Notes: generated by a model from the letters alone, not told the origin. Numbered from the stretch's first letter, positions 23,506 to 33,500 are shown. The stretch: 64,000 nucleotides of DNA from Vicinamibacterales bacterium (GCA_036496585.1 DASXLB010000024.1:62001-126000); one strand, 5' to 3'. Translations and numbers: made by a program.

Positions 23506-23805
23506 TTACTTGCGCGGAAGGACGGCGTCCTTCAGCTGCTTGGCGATGCGCGCCTTGACCACCGTCTTCGCCGGGATCTTGATCGCTTCGCCGGTCGCGG
23601 GATTGCGGCCCATGCGCGCCTTCCGCTTCTGCACGACCAGCTTCACCATTCCCGGCAGCACGAACTCTCCGGAGCGTTTCAGCTCCTTCTCGGCGAGGAT
23701 ATTCAGCTCGTCGAAAAACTCGCGCGCCTGAGTCCGCTTCACTTCGAAGCGATCCGCAAAGTGCGAGAAAAGCTCGGATTTGCCCATCCTGCGGGCCTCT
23801 GCCAT
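23506..23805 (-). CDS. HU/IHF-family DNA-binding protein
   Basis: Small basic nucleoid protein, 99 residues. The DNA-binding arm region is [16 protein letters not shown], with the minor-groove Pro, and the preceding helices fit the HU fold ([13 protein letters not shown]). The start ATG 23805 has an AAGGGG Shine-Dalgarno; the shorter ATG 23787 would give the typical M-x-K-x-E-L start, so about six extra N-terminal residues are odd if 23805 is used. HU versus IHF subtype cannot be fixed. Confidence 0.88.
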   Translation of the reverse strand: MAEARRMGKSELFSHFADRFEVKRTQAREFFDELNILAEKELKRSGEFVLPGMVKLVVQKRKARMGRNPATGEAIKIPAKTVVKARIAKQLKDAVLPRK

Positions 23806-23915
23806 CGGTATTCCCCTTGCTAAGCGCGCACTCGGAACGTCCGCATCAGCCGCGCGCGCGTCGCAGGCCAGCGGACAAAAACAGCCTCGTATCCTATCAA
23901 AACCCTCCTGAATGC

Positions 23916-23921
23916 TACACT
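23916..23921 (+). promoter_or_regulatory. Candidate -10 (TACACT) for queF
   Basis: TACACT ends 6 bp before ATG 23928, predicting a leaderless queF mRNA and leaving no room for a preQ1 riboswitch. Confidence 0.45.
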
Positions 23922-23927
23922 TTTTTC

Positions 23928-24278
23928 ATGTCGCTCGAGACCTTCCCGAACCCGCAGCCCGGCCGCGATTACGAGATCCTGATCCGGAACCCCGAGTTCA
24001 CCTCCGTCTGCCCGAAGACAGGACTGCCGGACTTCGGCGAGATCCGCATCACCTACGTCCCAGACGAGCGCTGCCTCGAGCTGAAGGCGCTGAAGTACTA
24101 CTTCCTGGCGTTCCGCGACAAGGGGATCTTCTACGAAGCGGTGACCAATCAGATTCTCGACGACCTCGTCGCCGCCTGCGCCCCCCGCCGCATGACGATC
24201 GTCGGCGACTTCACGGCGCGGGGCGGGATCAGCACGACGGTCACGGCCGTGTATCAGAAGGCAGAAGGTGGAAGGTAG
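23928..24278 (+). CDS. queF: NADPH-dependent 7-cyano-7-deazaguanine reductase
   Basis: Reduces the nitrile of preQ0 to the amine preQ1 in queuosine synthesis. The 116-residue unimodular enzyme has the thioimide-forming Cys in [13 protein letters not shown] and the QueF motif L-E-L-K-A-L-K-Y-Y near residues 46-54. Other queuosine genes are not in the window. The last 11 bases overlap the Smr-domain gene. Confidence 0.93.
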   Translation: MSLETFPNPQPGRDYEILIRNPEFTSVCPKTGLPDFGEIRITYVPDERCLELKALKYYFLAFRDKGIFYEAVTNQILDDLVAACAPRRMTIVGDFTARGGISTTVTAVYQKAEGGR

Positions 24279-24558
24279 CGGGCACGGAGCGGGCAGGGAG
24301 CGGGCGCATCACGTTCCGATCGAAGACGTTCTCGACCTCCACGCCTTCGCCCCTCACGACATCCGCTCCGTGGTCGACGAATACGTCCGCGCGGCCCACG
24401 GCGCGGGACTGCGCCACGTCCGCCTGATTCACGGCCGCGGCCGCGGCGTCCAGCGCGGCATCGTCCAGGCGGCGCTCGAGCGGCACCCGCTCGTCGCCGC
24501 GTTTGACGACGCGCCGGAATCGCACCTCGGCGCGACCGTCGTGCACTTGGTCAGCTAG
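24268..24558 (+). CDS. Smr-domain protein
   Basis: A 96-residue protein made of one Smr domain, the nuclease fold found at the C-terminus of MutS2. It has L-D-L-H-A-F near residue 22, I-H-G-R-G-R-G near residue 54 and a C-terminal A-T-V-V-H-L. Such small proteins may nick DNA or cleave RNA. The GTG at 24268 overlaps the end of queF by 11 bp, the only good start before the domain, so translation is coupled. Confidence 0.75.
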   Translation: MEGSGHGAGRERAHHVPIEDVLDLHAFAPHDIRSVVDEYVRAAHGAGLRHVRLIHGRGRGVQRGIVQAALERHPLVAAFDDAPESHLGATVVHLVS

Positions 24559-24599
24559 CGGCGCCGCGGCGGAGGGGTTGGCAACCGCCCGTCTCCGCG

Positions 24600-25268
24600 T
24601 CAGAAGAGCCCGGGCACGATGCGCCAGCGGACGCGCTGCATGTAGTCGCGATAGGCGGGATCGGCCGCGAGCGTCAGCTCTTCGCGGCAGGCGCGCATCA
24701 TCAGCGCGACGTCGGCGAGGCCGAGCAGGACCAGGTTCCAGTCGGCCGGATTCGCAACGACGAAGCCGATGTGCGTGATGAGATATCCCAGGTAGATGGG
24801 ATGCCGGATGAAGCGGTAGAGGCCGCTGCAGACGACGCCGCGGTTCGCCGGCATCAGCCCGAAGCTGCGTCCGAGCGACAGCTTGCCCATCACCACGATC
24901 ATCAGGCCGACCGCGGTGATGCAGATGGTCAGCGTCTCGGACGAGCCGGCGATCGACATCGGGCGGACGAGCGGCGGCCCGAACGTGGCGAGCCCGGTGA
25001 GCACGCGCGCGCGCCAGGTGCGATCGACGGTGGCGGGGATTCGACGGAAGAGGGTCAGCGCCACCACCAGCGCTTCGCTGGCGAGCAGCAGGAGGCCAGT
25101 GACGTGCCCGGTCCGCGCCGCATCCTGCGCGAGCCGCGTCGCCATCGACGAGAACAGCGTGATGATGACGATCTTCGACGTCAGCTCGCCCAGATTGCGG
25201 CGGACCGGCTGGCGATGCCAGCGCAGGCCGGCCGGCTCGAGCCGCGCGCCCGCGACCGCGGTGCTCAC
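24600..25268 (-). CDS. Membrane methyltransferase, ICMT/PEMT-like
   Basis: A 222-residue integral membrane protein with about five hydrophobic segments. The C-terminal part contains G-L-Y-R-F-I-R-H-P-I-Y-L-G-Y and a following E-E-x-L pattern, which is the SAM-binding region of isoprenylcysteine carboxyl methyltransferase-like and phospholipid methyltransferase-like proteins. The target is unknown. Its GTG at 25268 overlaps the stop of the AAA ATPase gene (GTGA), so it is the last gene of the Tad pilus operon, which is an unusual place for it. Confidence 0.75.
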   Translation of the reverse strand: MSTAVAGARLEPAGLRWHRQPVRRNLGELTSKIVIITLFSSMATRLAQDAARTGHVTGLLLLASEALVVALTLFRRIPATVDRTWRARVLTGLATFGPPLVRPMSIAGSSETLTICITAVGLMIVVMGKLSLGRSFGLMPANRGVVCSGLYRFIRHPIYLGYLITHIGFVVANPADWNLVLLGLADVALMMRACREELTLAADPAYRDYMQRVRWRIVPGLF

Positions 25269-26614
25269 ACCTCGTTCCCCTGCGACTCCGATTCCTCGAG
25301 GAAGTAACTGCCGCAGGCGCGGTCCAGCAGCTGGTTGGAGATCTCCGTGGCGCTGCCGCTGTAGCGGCACATGTCGACCACCTGCTCGATCAGGTCGCGC
25401 GGGTGGCAGGCGCGCATCTCGAGCTTGCGCGGCCGGTAATAGCGGGCCTGGAGATACTCGATGACTTCGGGATCGTAGGCGAGGCCGCGCCGGCGGCAGT
25501 TGAGCTCCCAGATCCGCCCGAATTCCTCGACGGTCGGGTTCTTGGCGCGGATCTTGTACGGGATGCGGCGCAGGAACGCCTCGTCGGCGAGCGACTGCGG
25601 CCGCAGGTTGGTCGCGAAGATCACGAACACGTTGAACGGCAGCTCGAACTTGCGGCCGGTGTGCAGCGTCAGGTAGTCGACGCGGCTCTCGAGCGGAACG
25701 ATCCAGCGGTTGAGCAGATCACGGGGCGGAATCCGCTGGCGGCCGAAGTCGTCGACGACGAACACGCCGCCGTTCGCCTTCATCTGGATCGGCGCCTCGT
25801 AGAAGCCGGCGATCGGATTGAACGTCAGATCGAGCATCTCGAGCGTCAGCTCACCGCCGACCACCACCACCGGACGGCGGATCGTCTCCCAGCGCCGGTC
25901 GAGCACCGCCGCGGTGACCACGCTCGTCGAGGCGCCGATCGGCATCGCCGGAACGTGGTTGACCGGATCGAACACGGTGATGGTCTGGCCGTCGATGTCG
26001 ATCGCGTGCGGCACGTGCATGTCGGAGCCGAGCGCCCGCCCGATCCCCTCGGCGACCACGGTCTTGCCGTTGCCGGGGGCACCATAGAGGAAGAGCGACT
26101 TGCCCGAATTGACCGCGGGGCCGAGCAGGTCGTACATCCCGTCGTTGACAACGAGCTGGTCGAAGCCGCGGGACAGTCGCGCGCGATCGACCGTCGGCCG
26201 CCCCGCCATGCAGGCGCGCACGTAGGCGTTGTACTGCGCGAGCGGCACCGGCGCCGGACCGACGTAGCGGTTCATGTCGAGGAACTGGTTGGCGCGGTCG
26301 CGCCCGAGGTCGGTGAGCGCGTAGCGGTAGCCGGCGGTACCGGCGCCGTTCGCGCCGCGCACTTCGACGAGCTTCTCGACCCGGGAGTGCTGGATCAGCG
26401 CGTCGAGCACCGAGTACGGCAGCCGCATCTGCTCGGCCAGGTGGGTGCCGCTCGATTCGCCGGCCACCAGGGTCTTCAGCATCAGCTGCGCGAGGGTGTC
26501 CGGATGCAGGCCGGTCTCCGCGATCGACTGCGGCGGCGCTGACGGCAGCGGCGTGGCCGGCAGGGCCGGAACGGCCTCGGCCTCGAGCAGGGCTACGGCG
26601 GCACCGGCGCTCAT
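25265..26614 (-). CDS. AAA+ ATPase with N-terminal winged-helix-like region, Tad-associated
   Basis: A 449-residue ATPase. The N-terminal ~150 residues look like a degenerate winged helix with an Ala/Pro-rich start. The AAA+ core has Walker A G-A-P-G-N-G-K-T, Walker B G-V-F-V-V-D-D-F-G-R and a later sensor F-A-T-N. ATG 26614 overlaps the DUF192 gene stop as ATGA. Proteins of this type sit beside Tad genes in some bacteria; a role in regulating or remodelling the pilus machine is inference. It is different from the motor ATPase TadA. Confidence 0.72.
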   Translation of the reverse strand: MSAGAAVALLEAEAVPALPATPLPSAPPQSIAETGLHPDTLAQLMLKTLVAGESSGTHLAEQMRLPYSVLDALIQHSRVEKLVEVRGANGAGTAGYRYALTDLGRDRANQFLDMNRYVGPAPVPLAQYNAYVRACMAGRPTVDRARLSRGFDQLVVNDGMYDLLGPAVNSGKSLFLYGAPGNGKTVVAEGIGRALGSDMHVPHAIDIDGQTITVFDPVNHVPAMPIGASTSVVTAAVLDRRWETIRRPVVVVGGELTLEMLDLTFNPIAGFYEAPIQMKANGGVFVVDDFGRQRIPPRDLLNRWIVPLESRVDYLTLHTGRKFELPFNVFVIFATNLRPQSLADEAFLRRIPYKIRAKNPTVEEFGRIWELNCRRRGLAYDPEVIEYLQARYYRPRKLEMRACHPRDLIEQVVDMCRYSGSATEISNQLLDRACGSYFLEESESQGNEV

Positions 26615-26985
26615 CTCGCCTCCTCTGCGCGTCCAAATTCCAGGATGATTCGGTGCCCGAGGCCGGTGCGCGACGCAGCGAGCGTACCGGCCGGCAGCTC
26701 CAGCACGCCGGCGGTGCCGGCGCGCGGCAGGCGCATCCGCCACGGCCGCAGGTTCGACACCGCGTCGATGACCGTGCCGCCTTCGTCGAGCGCCAGCACG
26801 TCGATGGAGAAGCGCATGCCCCAGGTGTGGACGCCGCGGCTCGGCACGATCCACAACGCCTCGCCGGGCTCGAGGCCGCTCCGCGCGAGCAGGCCGACGG
26901 CGCGGGCGGTACGCGAGGCGGCCACGCCGACCTTGTCGGCGATGACGGTACCGATGCTGGCATTACGGGCGACGAGCCGACTCAT
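26611..26985 (-). CDS. DUF192 family protein
   Basis: A 124-residue protein with the DUF192 pattern: A-R-T-A-x-A-V-G-L-L near residue 31, then M-R-F-S-I-D-V-L-A-L-D and the C-terminal V-L-E-L-P-A-G. Function is not known. ATG 26985 and the stop both overlap neighbouring genes by ATGA, so it is firmly embedded between tadC and the AAA ATPase gene. There is no signal peptide in this form, although many DUF192 proteins have one. Confidence 0.75.
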   Translation of the reverse strand: MSRLVARNASIGTVIADKVGVAASRTARAVGLLARSGLEPGEALWIVPSRGVHTWGMRFSIDVLALDEGGTVIDAVSNLRPWRMRLPRAGTAGVLELPAGTLAASRTGLGHRIILEFGRAEEAR

Positions 26986-27896
26986 TTGGAATTCTCCACG
27001 AGGGGGAAGAGCACGGTGATGAAGCGGATCGCCGCCGGCCCGATCGTCACCACCCAGATCGCCGGGAAGATGCACAGGACGAGCGGGAACACCATCTTGA
27101 CGCCCGTCTTGGCCGCGGCCTCCTCGGCGCGCTGCCGGCGCTTGGTGCGCAACGTCTCGGAGGCCACCCGCAGCGACTGCGCGATGCTGGTGCCGAACTT
27201 GTCGGTCTGGACCAGCATCGTGACGATCGAGCTCAGGTCGTCGACGCCGGTGCGATCGGCCAGATTGCGCAGCGCCTCGCTGCGCGCCTTGCCGGCTCGG
27301 AGCTCCAGGTTGATCAGCCGCAGCTCGTCCGCCAGCTCGGGGTACGCGAACGCCAGCTCGGTGCCGACCCGCGACAGCGCCTGATCGAGGCCGAGACCGG
27401 CCTCGACGCTGACCACCAGCAGATCGAGCATGTCGGCGAGCGACAGCCGGATACGGTGCGCCCGGCGCTTGGCCATGCGCGCCAGCAGCATGCCCGGCAG
27501 GATGTAACCCATCCCGAGCCCGCCCAGCGCGACGATCATGTTGGGCTTGGTGATCAGGTTGGTCGAGAACAGCACGAACATGCCCAGCGCGAAGGCGACG
27601 CGGATGCCGAAGAAGATGGTCAGCGCCTCGTCGCGACGGTAGCCGGCCTGCACCAGCCGCAGGCGCAGGTTGCCGAGCTCGCGGGGCGACTTCGGCACGC
27701 GCTCGCCGATCCGCTTGAGCATCGCCACGACCGACTGCATCCGCGGCTGATCGTCCGAATCCGGCTCGCGCCCGAACGCCAGCTCCTCGACGCGCCGATC
27801 GATCGCCGCGGCGCGCCCCGGCATGAAGGCGATGGCGGCTGCGGCGACCAGCGCGCTCCCGAATACGAAGGCCAGCAATGGCAGCAGCATGGACAC
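26982..27896 (-). CDS. tadC: Tad pilus inner-membrane platform protein TadC
   Basis: GspF/T2SSF-type platform protein, 304 residues, with an N-terminal membrane anchor, a cytoplasmic four-helix domain (L-S-L-A-D-M-L-D-L-L-V-V-S-V-E-A-G-L-G-L-D-Q-A-L near residue 150) and C-terminal membrane helices. It pairs with TadB, encoded 1 bp upstream, to support pilus assembly driven by TadA. The ATG is preceded closely by the tadB stop, and its own stop overlaps the DUF192 start. Confidence 0.88.
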   Translation of the reverse strand: MSMLLPLLAFVFGSALVAAAAIAFMPGRAAAIDRRVEELAFGREPDSDDQPRMQSVVAMLKRIGERVPKSPRELGNLRLRLVQAGYRRDEALTIFFGIRVAFALGMFVLFSTNLITKPNMIVALGGLGMGYILPGMLLARMAKRRAHRIRLSLADMLDLLVVSVEAGLGLDQALSRVGTELAFAYPELADELRLINLELRAGKARSEALRNLADRTGVDDLSSIVTMLVQTDKFGTSIAQSLRVASETLRTKRRQRAEEAAAKTGVKMVFPLVLCIFPAIWVVTIGPAAIRFITVLFPLVENSK

Positions 27897-27897
27897 G

Positions 27898-28881
27898 CTA
27901 CACCTCGATCTTGACGACCTGTTTGATCCAGAAATAACCGACCGTCTGCATCACCACCGCCGCCATCAGCAGCATGTGCCCGATCTTCTCGCGGAAGAGC
28001 AGCTGCATGTGCTCGGGGTTGATGAACATCAGCGCGACCGCCAGGAACGCCGGCAGCGCCAGCAGCACATAGCCGGTCAGGCGTCCGTGCGCGGTATACA
28101 CGCGCACCTGACGCAGGATCTTGAATCGCTCGCGGACGACGTGCGAGAGGTTCTCGAGAATCTCCGAGAGATTGCCGCCGGTCTCGCGCTGAATGAGGAC
28201 GGCCGTCGAGAAGAAGCGCACGTCGAGCACCGGCACGCGCTCGGTCAGGTTGGCCAGCGCGTCCTTCAGCGGCAAGCCGAAGTTCTGTTCGTCGAACGTC
28301 TTGCGGAACTCCGGTCCGACCGGCTCCGGCACTTCGTCGGCCACCATCTTCAGGCCGGTGGCGAAAGCATGTCCCGCCTTGAGCGCGCGCGACACGAGGT
28401 CGAGCGCGTCGGGGAAATTCTCCTCGAACTGCCGCAGCCGCCGCGTCCGCTTCATCTTGAGGAAGGCGAACGGCAGCCAGAAGCCGATGACGCCGCCGAT
28501 CAGCCAGCCGATCGGCATCCGCGACAGGGTCGCGGCGAGGAAGCCGCAGACCAGGGCGGCAACGAGCGACATCAGCAGCAGGCCACTGATCGTGATCTTC
28601 ACGCCCGTCTGCTCCACCCAGCGCGCCACCGTCGAGCCGCGCGCGGTGCCGCCGGCGAAGCGGTCGAGCATCGGCAGCGGACCCGCGATCCGCTCCTTGA
28701 CCAGCTCGCCGCCGTCGTCGTCGCTCTGGGGCAGGTCGGGCCGGCTGATCTCGCCCAGCCGCGACAGCAGCCGTCGCTGCGCCAGATAGCCGGGCAGCCG
28801 GCCGATCGCCAGGCACACGCCCAGGGTCAGGCCGGTGCCGATCACGAACACGGAGACGACCAGGATGAATGCCGGCGACAT
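27898..28881 (-). CDS. tadB: Tad pilus inner-membrane platform protein TadB
   Basis: T2SSF-domain protein, 327 residues. Membrane helices near the N-terminus, at ~95-130 and at the C-terminus flank the conserved F-P-D-A-L-D-L-V-S-R-A-L-K-A-G-H-A-F-A-T-G-L segment. Start ATG 28881 overlaps the tadA stop (TGATG), which fixes the start against an open frame reaching 28953. Confidence 0.88.
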   Translation of the reverse strand: MSPAFILVVSVFVIGTGLTLGVCLAIGRLPGYLAQRRLLSRLGEISRPDLPQSDDDGGELVKERIAGPLPMLDRFAGGTARGSTVARWVEQTGVKITISGLLLMSLVAALVCGFLAATLSRMPIGWLIGGVIGFWLPFAFLKMKRTRRLRQFEENFPDALDLVSRALKAGHAFATGLKMVADEVPEPVGPEFRKTFDEQNFGLPLKDALANLTERVPVLDVRFFSTAVLIQRETGGNLSEILENLSHVVRERFKILRQVRVYTAHGRLTGYVLLALPAFLAVALMFINPEHMQLLFREKIGHMLLMAAVVMQTVGYFWIKQVVKIEV

Positions 28882-30188
28882 CACCGCACCTCGGTCACGC
28901 CCTCGAACATGTCGGGGGGCAGATGGATTCCCGAAGCCTTCAGGCGTTCGCACGCCTTCGGCCGTACGCCGGTCGCGCGGAAGCGGCCGATGACCTTCCC
29001 TTCCTGCGACACGCCGAGCTTCTCGAACAGGAAGATCTCCTGCATGGTGATGACGTCTCCTTCCATGCCGGTGATCTCGGAGATGCTCGTCACTTTGCGG
29101 GTGCCGTCGCTCAGGCGCGACTGCTGGACGACGATCTGAATCGCCGAAGCGATCTGCTGGCGCATCGCGCGCTCGGGCAGATTGGTGGCTCCCATCGCGA
29201 TCATCGTCTCGATTCTCGACAGTGCGTCGCGCGGCGTGTTGGCGTGGACGGTGGTCAGCGATCCGTCGTGGCCGGTGTTCATCGCCTGCAGCATGTCGAG
29301 CGCTTCCTCGCCGCGCGTCTCGCCGACGACGATACGGTCGGGGCGCATACGCAGGGCGTTGACCAGCAGCTGCCGCTGCTTGATCGCGCCCTTGCCTTCG
29401 ACGTTGGGCGGGCGCGTCTCGAGCCTCGCCACGTGCTCCTGGTGCAGCTGCAATTCCGCCGCGTCCTCGATCGTGACGATGCGTTCGCGCTCGGAGATGA
29501 ACGCCGAGAGCACGTTGAGCAGCGTCGTCTTGCCGGCGCCGGTGCCGCCGCTGATCAGCATGTTGAGGCGGGCCCGCACGCAGTGCTCGAGGAACTCCAG
29601 CATCGGCCGGGTCATCGAGCGGATGTTGACCAGGTCCTGCGCCTTGAGCCGCTCGGCGGGAAATCGGCGGATCGAGAGCAGCGGGCCGTCGACCGCGAGC
29701 GGCGGGATGATCGCGTTGACGCGCGAGCCGTCCGCCAGCCGCGCGTCGACCATCGGCGAGCTGTCGTCGACGCGGCGGCCGACGCCGCTGACGATGCGAT
29801 CGATCACCCGCATCAGGTGCTTGTCGTCCTGGAACGCGGTCGGCAGCTTTTCCAGCTTGCCGCTGCGCTCGACGTAGACATGCCGGTAGGTGTTGACCAG
29901 GATGTCGCTGACCCCCGGATCGCGCAGCAGCGGCTCGAGCGGCCCGAGACCGAACACCTCGTCGATGACGTCGGCGAAGAACGCTTCGCGCTCGGTCATC
30001 GACAGCGGGATCCCCTCCTCGCCGATCAGCTCGAAGAGCAGCGTGCGGATCTCTGCTTCCGCGCGCGCCCGGTCGGCCGACGCGAGCGCCTCGAGATTGA
30101 GGCGGTTGAGCAGTTTGCGGTGGACGTTCGCCTTCAGCTCGGCATAGCCGGGGCGTGGCGCGGTGGTTGTGGCGGTGGCAGTCGTCAT
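28881..30188 (-). CDS. tadA: Tad pilus motor ATPase TadA/CpaF
   Basis: Secretion ATPase that powers Flp pilus assembly, 435 residues. The Walker A loop is [12 protein letters not shown], followed by the Asp-box and His-box regions ([23 protein letters not shown]) and [14 protein letters not shown]. The N-terminal 90 residues form the usual helical domain. It is 56 bp after the CpaE-like gene, in the same direction. Confidence 0.92.
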   Translation of the reverse strand: MTTATATTTAPRPGYAELKANVHRKLLNRLNLEALASADRARAEAEIRTLLFELIGEEGIPLSMTEREAFFADVIDEVFGLGPLEPLLRDPGVSDILVNTYRHVYVERSGKLEKLPTAFQDDKHLMRVIDRIVSGVGRRVDDSSPMVDARLADGSRVNAIIPPLAVDGPLLSIRRFPAERLKAQDLVNIRSMTRPMLEFLEHCVRARLNMLISGGTGAGKTTLLNVLSAFISERERIVTIEDAAELQLHQEHVARLETRPPNVEGKGAIKQRQLLVNALRMRPDRIVVGETRGEEALDMLQAMNTGHDGSLTTVHANTPRDALSRIETMIAMGATNLPERAMRQQIASAIQIVVQQSRLSDGTRKVTSISEITGMEGDVITMQEIFLFEKLGVSQEGKVIGRFRATGVRPKACERLKASGIHLPPDMFEGVTEVR

Positions 30189-30244
30189 CGTCGTGATCCC
30201 TGGTCGGTTCTCTGCGTCCTCGTTAATCGAATCGCGGTTCCCGG

Positions 30245-31429
30245 TCAGAACATGCCGAGGAAGACGCGCCGTTTTTCCGGCTCCGGCTTCGCTTCCTCGG
30301 CGAGGCCGACCAGCTGCCGGGTGAAGCTGTCGAACTGCGCCGCCAGCTCGCTGTGGTTGGTCATCGCCAGCGGCACCCCCGAGTTGAGGGCGGTCGACAC
30401 CGTGCGATAGTCACTCGTGAACGAGTGGTGGATCCCGTAGCCGAGCGCCGTCTCGATCTGCTTGGGCGCGATCAGATGCTGTTCCGAGATGCGGTTGAGC
30501 AGCACCTTGATCCGCTCGCTGCCGGCGCCGAGCTGACGCACCCGCTCGACCAGCCGCTGCGCGTTGCGGATCGACGGCACGTCGGGATTGGTGACCAGGA
30601 AGATCGAGTCGCTGGCGTAGAGCGCCGCCGCGACGCAGGCGGTGATCACGTTGCCGGCGTCGATCACCACGTAGTCGTAGGTCCGGGTCAGGACGCGGAG
30701 CAGCTCCTCGACGGCGCCGGCGTCCTGCGAGTTGGGACGATCGAACTGCTCGGAGCCGGCCAGGATGTCGAGCCCGGACTTGTGCCGGGCGACGAGCTCC
30801 TTGAGAAAGTCCTTGTCGAGACGGTGCAGGTTCTCGATCGCGTCGAGCACGGTGAACCGCGGCCGGACGCCCAGGAAGAGCGCCACTTCGCCGAGGCACG
30901 TCTTGAAGTCGACGACGACGGTCGGACGCTTGGTCAGCCGGGCCAGTTCGACGCCGCAGTTGACCGCCACCGTGGTCGTGCCGGCGCCTCCCTTCGCGCC
31001 GAGGAACGAATGCGTGACGCTCGGCGGCTTGGTGTGCGCGGTGGCCGCCTCGCGGCGCGCCGCCGACCGGCGCACCGCGCCGTGGAACGGCTCCTCCGAG
31101 GCGGCCGTGCCGCTGGCCCCGTCGATCGCGCTCCAGGGGAAGAACTCGTTGGCGCCGGCGCGCATCGCCTGCAGGATGAGCTCCGGTTCCGCCGCGCCGG
31201 CAACCGCGAAGATCGCGAGCCCGGCGGCGGCGGCGCGCAGGCGTTCGATCGCCGCGAGGCCCGAGGAAGCGTCGGCTCGGATGTCGACGACGACCAGCTC
31301 CGGGCCGGCGCCCTCCGGGGCGCGCCCCTCGACGATGCCGACCGGGACGCCGGACGTGCGCAGCAGCGCTGCGATACGCCGTTTGAATCCGTCGTCGAAG
31401 CTGACAATCTGCGCGGTGAGTTGGGCCAT
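30245..31429 (-). CDS. cpaE: Tad pilus positioning ATPase CpaE/TadZ
   Basis: MinD/ParA-like ATPase with an N-terminal receiver-like domain, 394 residues. Residues ~1-120 follow the receiver fold without the full set of acidic residues. The deviant Walker A is K-G-G-A-G-T-T-T (about residue 145), followed by V-V-V-D-F-K-T and a late V-V-I-D-A-G-N. TadZ proteins place the secretion apparatus at the pole. It is 2 bp after the TadG-like gene. Confidence 0.88.
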   Translation of the reverse strand: MAQLTAQIVSFDDGFKRRIAALLRTSGVPVGIVEGRAPEGAGPELVVVDIRADASSGLAAIERLRAAAAGLAIFAVAGAAEPELILQAMRAGANEFFPWSAIDGASGTAASEEPFHGAVRRSAARREAATAHTKPPSVTHSFLGAKGGAGTTTVAVNCGVELARLTKRPTVVVDFKTCLGEVALFLGVRPRFTVLDAIENLHRLDKDFLKELVARHKSGLDILAGSEQFDRPNSQDAGAVEELLRVLTRTYDYVVIDAGNVITACVAAALYASDSIFLVTNPDVPSIRNAQRLVERVRQLGAGSERIKVLLNRISEQHLIAPKQIETALGYGIHHSFTSDYRTVSTALNSGVPLAMTNHSELAAQFDSFTRQLVGLAEEAKPEPEKRRVFLGMF

Positions 31430-31431
31430 TG

Positions 31432-32904
31432 CTATTTGCTCAAGCGGATGATCTGATTCTGCAGCTGCTGGAACGCGGGACCGACGTCCGCCGCGGTCTT
31501 GGCGTAGTAGTACTTTCCTTCCAGCTGGCCCGAGTTGAAGTCGATCGAGGTCGCGTCGTTGGCCATCCGCTTGAGGATGTCCTCCGACATCTCCTTCCGC
31601 GTGCCGAGGTTGTAGCGGACCAGCTCACCCATGCCGATCGTGTAGATGCGGATCTTGTAGTCGCCGTTGTCGTTGCGCGCGGCGTCGGAGACGATCTCGA
31701 CGAGGTTGCGCGCCGCGTTGTTGATGTTCCACACCTCGGCCGGGAAGCGGTGGGTCACGCCGTTCTGGTCGCGCAGCGGCCTCGCCGCCGCCTGCGCGCC
31801 GCCGTCCACCGTCAGGGTGTTCGAGATCAGCGGGAACGACGTCGGAATCCCGGAGCTGCGATGGTTGGCCTGATAGCTGGTCAACGGCAGGTACTGTGCC
31901 GTCGACGCGCAGTTCACGTTGTTGAAGTCCGACGCCGTCAGGCACTTGTTGTTCCAGTTCGCCACGGTGATCCCAACCGACGGGCTCGCGGTGCCGGTCG
32001 CGGTGTCGTAGAGGCCGGTGATCTGCGGGTTGTCCCAGGTCTGGCCGTCGGGATCAGGAGACGTCTTCGGGAAGTCGAACGTGCGGAGCGCGCGGCCAAG
32101 TCCGGGCGCGGCGTCGTAGTTGCCGGGCACGCTGTTCGACGCACCGTCGGTGAAGAGCACGATGACCCGCAGTCCCGACTGCTGGCCGCTCGGCACCGAG
32201 CGCAGCTCGTCCCAGCCGCGGTAGAGCCCTTCGACCATGTTCGTGCTGCCGCCGGGCAGCGTGCCGGGCACGTCGGCCTCGACCTTCGACTTGTTGAAGC
32301 CGCGCGAGGAGGACATCGCGTCGATCACCGTGGCGCCATTGCCGAAGGTGAGCAGCGCGACGCGGTCGTTCTTCGGGTCGAAGGCGTCGACGAAGGCGCG
32401 AACCGAATCGCGAACCGCGCCCCACTGCGAGCCGATCGAGCTCGACACGTCGAGGACGATCGACATGTCGACCATGCGGCGCGTCGCCTGTCCGACGGCG
32501 TTGACCTGCACCTGGTTGTAGTTGGCGAGCTGCATGAAGGTGGTCGGCAGCGTCGCCGTCGCGGAGACGGTCACTGTGTTGACGCCGGTCGCCGGATCGA
32601 CCGACGTGCCGAAGAACCCGGCCGCCGCGGTCGGATCCGACGTGGTCAGGGTGCCGAAATATCCCGGCGGGAAGTTCGCCGTGAAGATGCGCACGGCCTC
32701 GCCCCTAGGATCGCCGCTGTTGAGGGCCCGCGCCGCCGCCAGCGCCGCGCCGTCGACCGCCTTGGTCAACTGCGCCTTGACGACGTACGAGCGCCCCGTG
32801 TCGACCGCCAGGCCGGTGAAGATGAGCAGGACGACGAGCGTGATCGAAAGGTAGATCAGCGCGTAGCCGCGCTCGTCGGCGAGTCTCTGTCGAAAAGCAG
32901 GCAT
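31432..32904 (-). CDS. tadG: TadG-like pilus protein with von Willebrand A domain
   Basis: A 490-residue protein. A TadE/G-like N-terminus (R-G-Y-A-L-I-Y-L-S-I-T-L-V-V-L-L) places one helix in the membrane. A vWA domain follows with the metal-ion site D-V-S-S-S-I-G and a later T-N-M near T-L-P-G-G-S. The rest is exposed and rich in Asn/Thr. ATG 32904 (GAGGA upstream) is preferred to TTG 32919. In other species TadG is needed for pilus assembly or adhesion. Confidence 0.82.
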   Translation of the reverse strand: MPAFRQRLADERGYALIYLSITLVVLLIFTGLAVDTGRSYVVKAQLTKAVDGAALAAARALNSGDPRGEAVRIFTANFPPGYFGTLTTSDPTAAAGFFGTSVDPATGVNTVTVSATATLPTTFMQLANYNQVQVNAVGQATRRMVDMSIVLDVSSSIGSQWGAVRDSVRAFVDAFDPKNDRVALLTFGNGATVIDAMSSSRGFNKSKVEADVPGTLPGGSTNMVEGLYRGWDELRSVPSGQQSGLRVIVLFTDGASNSVPGNYDAAPGLGRALRTFDFPKTSPDPDGQTWDNPQITGLYDTATGTASPSVGITVANWNNKCLTASDFNNVNCASTAQYLPLTSYQANHRSSGIPTSFPLISNTLTVDGGAQAAARPLRDQNGVTHRFPAEVWNINNAARNLVEIVSDAARNDNGDYKIRIYTIGMGELVRYNLGTRKEMSEDILKRMANDATSIDFNSGQLEGKYYYAKTAADVGPAFQQLQNQIIRLSK

Positions 32905-32915
32905 GAGAGTCCTCG

Positions 32916-33500
32916 TCAAAAATAGGCGATCGAATACAGCACGTTCGGCACTGTCACTCCGAAGCGATCGAAGGGAGTGATCAGGTCGTGTTTCGTGAAG
33001 ACTTCGGTGATATAGACCATCGAGCCGGTGCCGACGGTGAGCCCGCTGGGCAGGCCGGTCAGCTGCAGGTTGGTGTCCGAATCGGGGTTGGTCGCCTGGT
33101 AGTCGGGCGCGCCGAACGTCGTCGAACCCCTGGTCTGCAGCACGCTGGTCGCGCTGAGAGCGCCGTACTCGTAGCGCTCGTAGAGAATGTCCTTGTCGAA
33201 GTTGCTGGTGCCGGTCGTCGCGCCCCTGCGCACGACCGAGAAGATCACCTTCGAGTGCGTGTCGAAGTCGACCGGCCGGCTGCTCATCGCTTTCAGGGCG
33301 CTCGCCGCGGCGCCGAGCGACACGTCGCGCGAGATGAGGTTCGAACCCTCGCGCGTCAGCTTGGTGACCACGTGCTGATCGAGGAGTGCGTAGCTGACTT
33401 CGACGACCCCGAGCACGACGATCACCAGCAGCGGCAGGATCACCGCCATCTCGACCATGGCCTGGCCGGCTTCGCGCCGCGGTCCGTTCATGCGAGTCAT
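32916..33500 (-). CDS. tadE: TadE-like pseudopilin-type protein
   Basis: A 194-residue protein with the TadE/TadF type III-like prepilin N-terminus: a short basic leader, G-Q-A-M-V-E-M-A, then a hydrophobic helix (V-I-L-P-L-L-V-I-V-V-L-G-V-V-E). The Glu at +5 after the Gly fits processing by the prepilin peptidase encoded at 36860. ATG 33500 overlaps the stop of the preceding TadE-like gene. The C-terminal half is beta-rich and has no Cys. Confidence 0.8.
   Translation of the reverse strand: MTRMNGPRREAGQAMVEMAVILPLLVIVVLGVVEVSYALLDQHVVTKLTREGSNLISRDVSLGAAASALKAMSSRPVDFDTHSKVIFSVVRRGATTGTSNFDKDILYERYEYGALSATSVLQTRGSTTFGAPDYQATNPDSDTNLQLTGLPSGLTVGTGSMVYITEVFTKHDLITPFDRFGVTVPNVLYSIAYF

Noticed and set aside
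23806-23927. preQ1 riboswitch before queF
   Set aside because: TACACT lies 6 bp before the ATG, leaving no leader, and no preQ1-type pseudoknot sequence was seen upstream.
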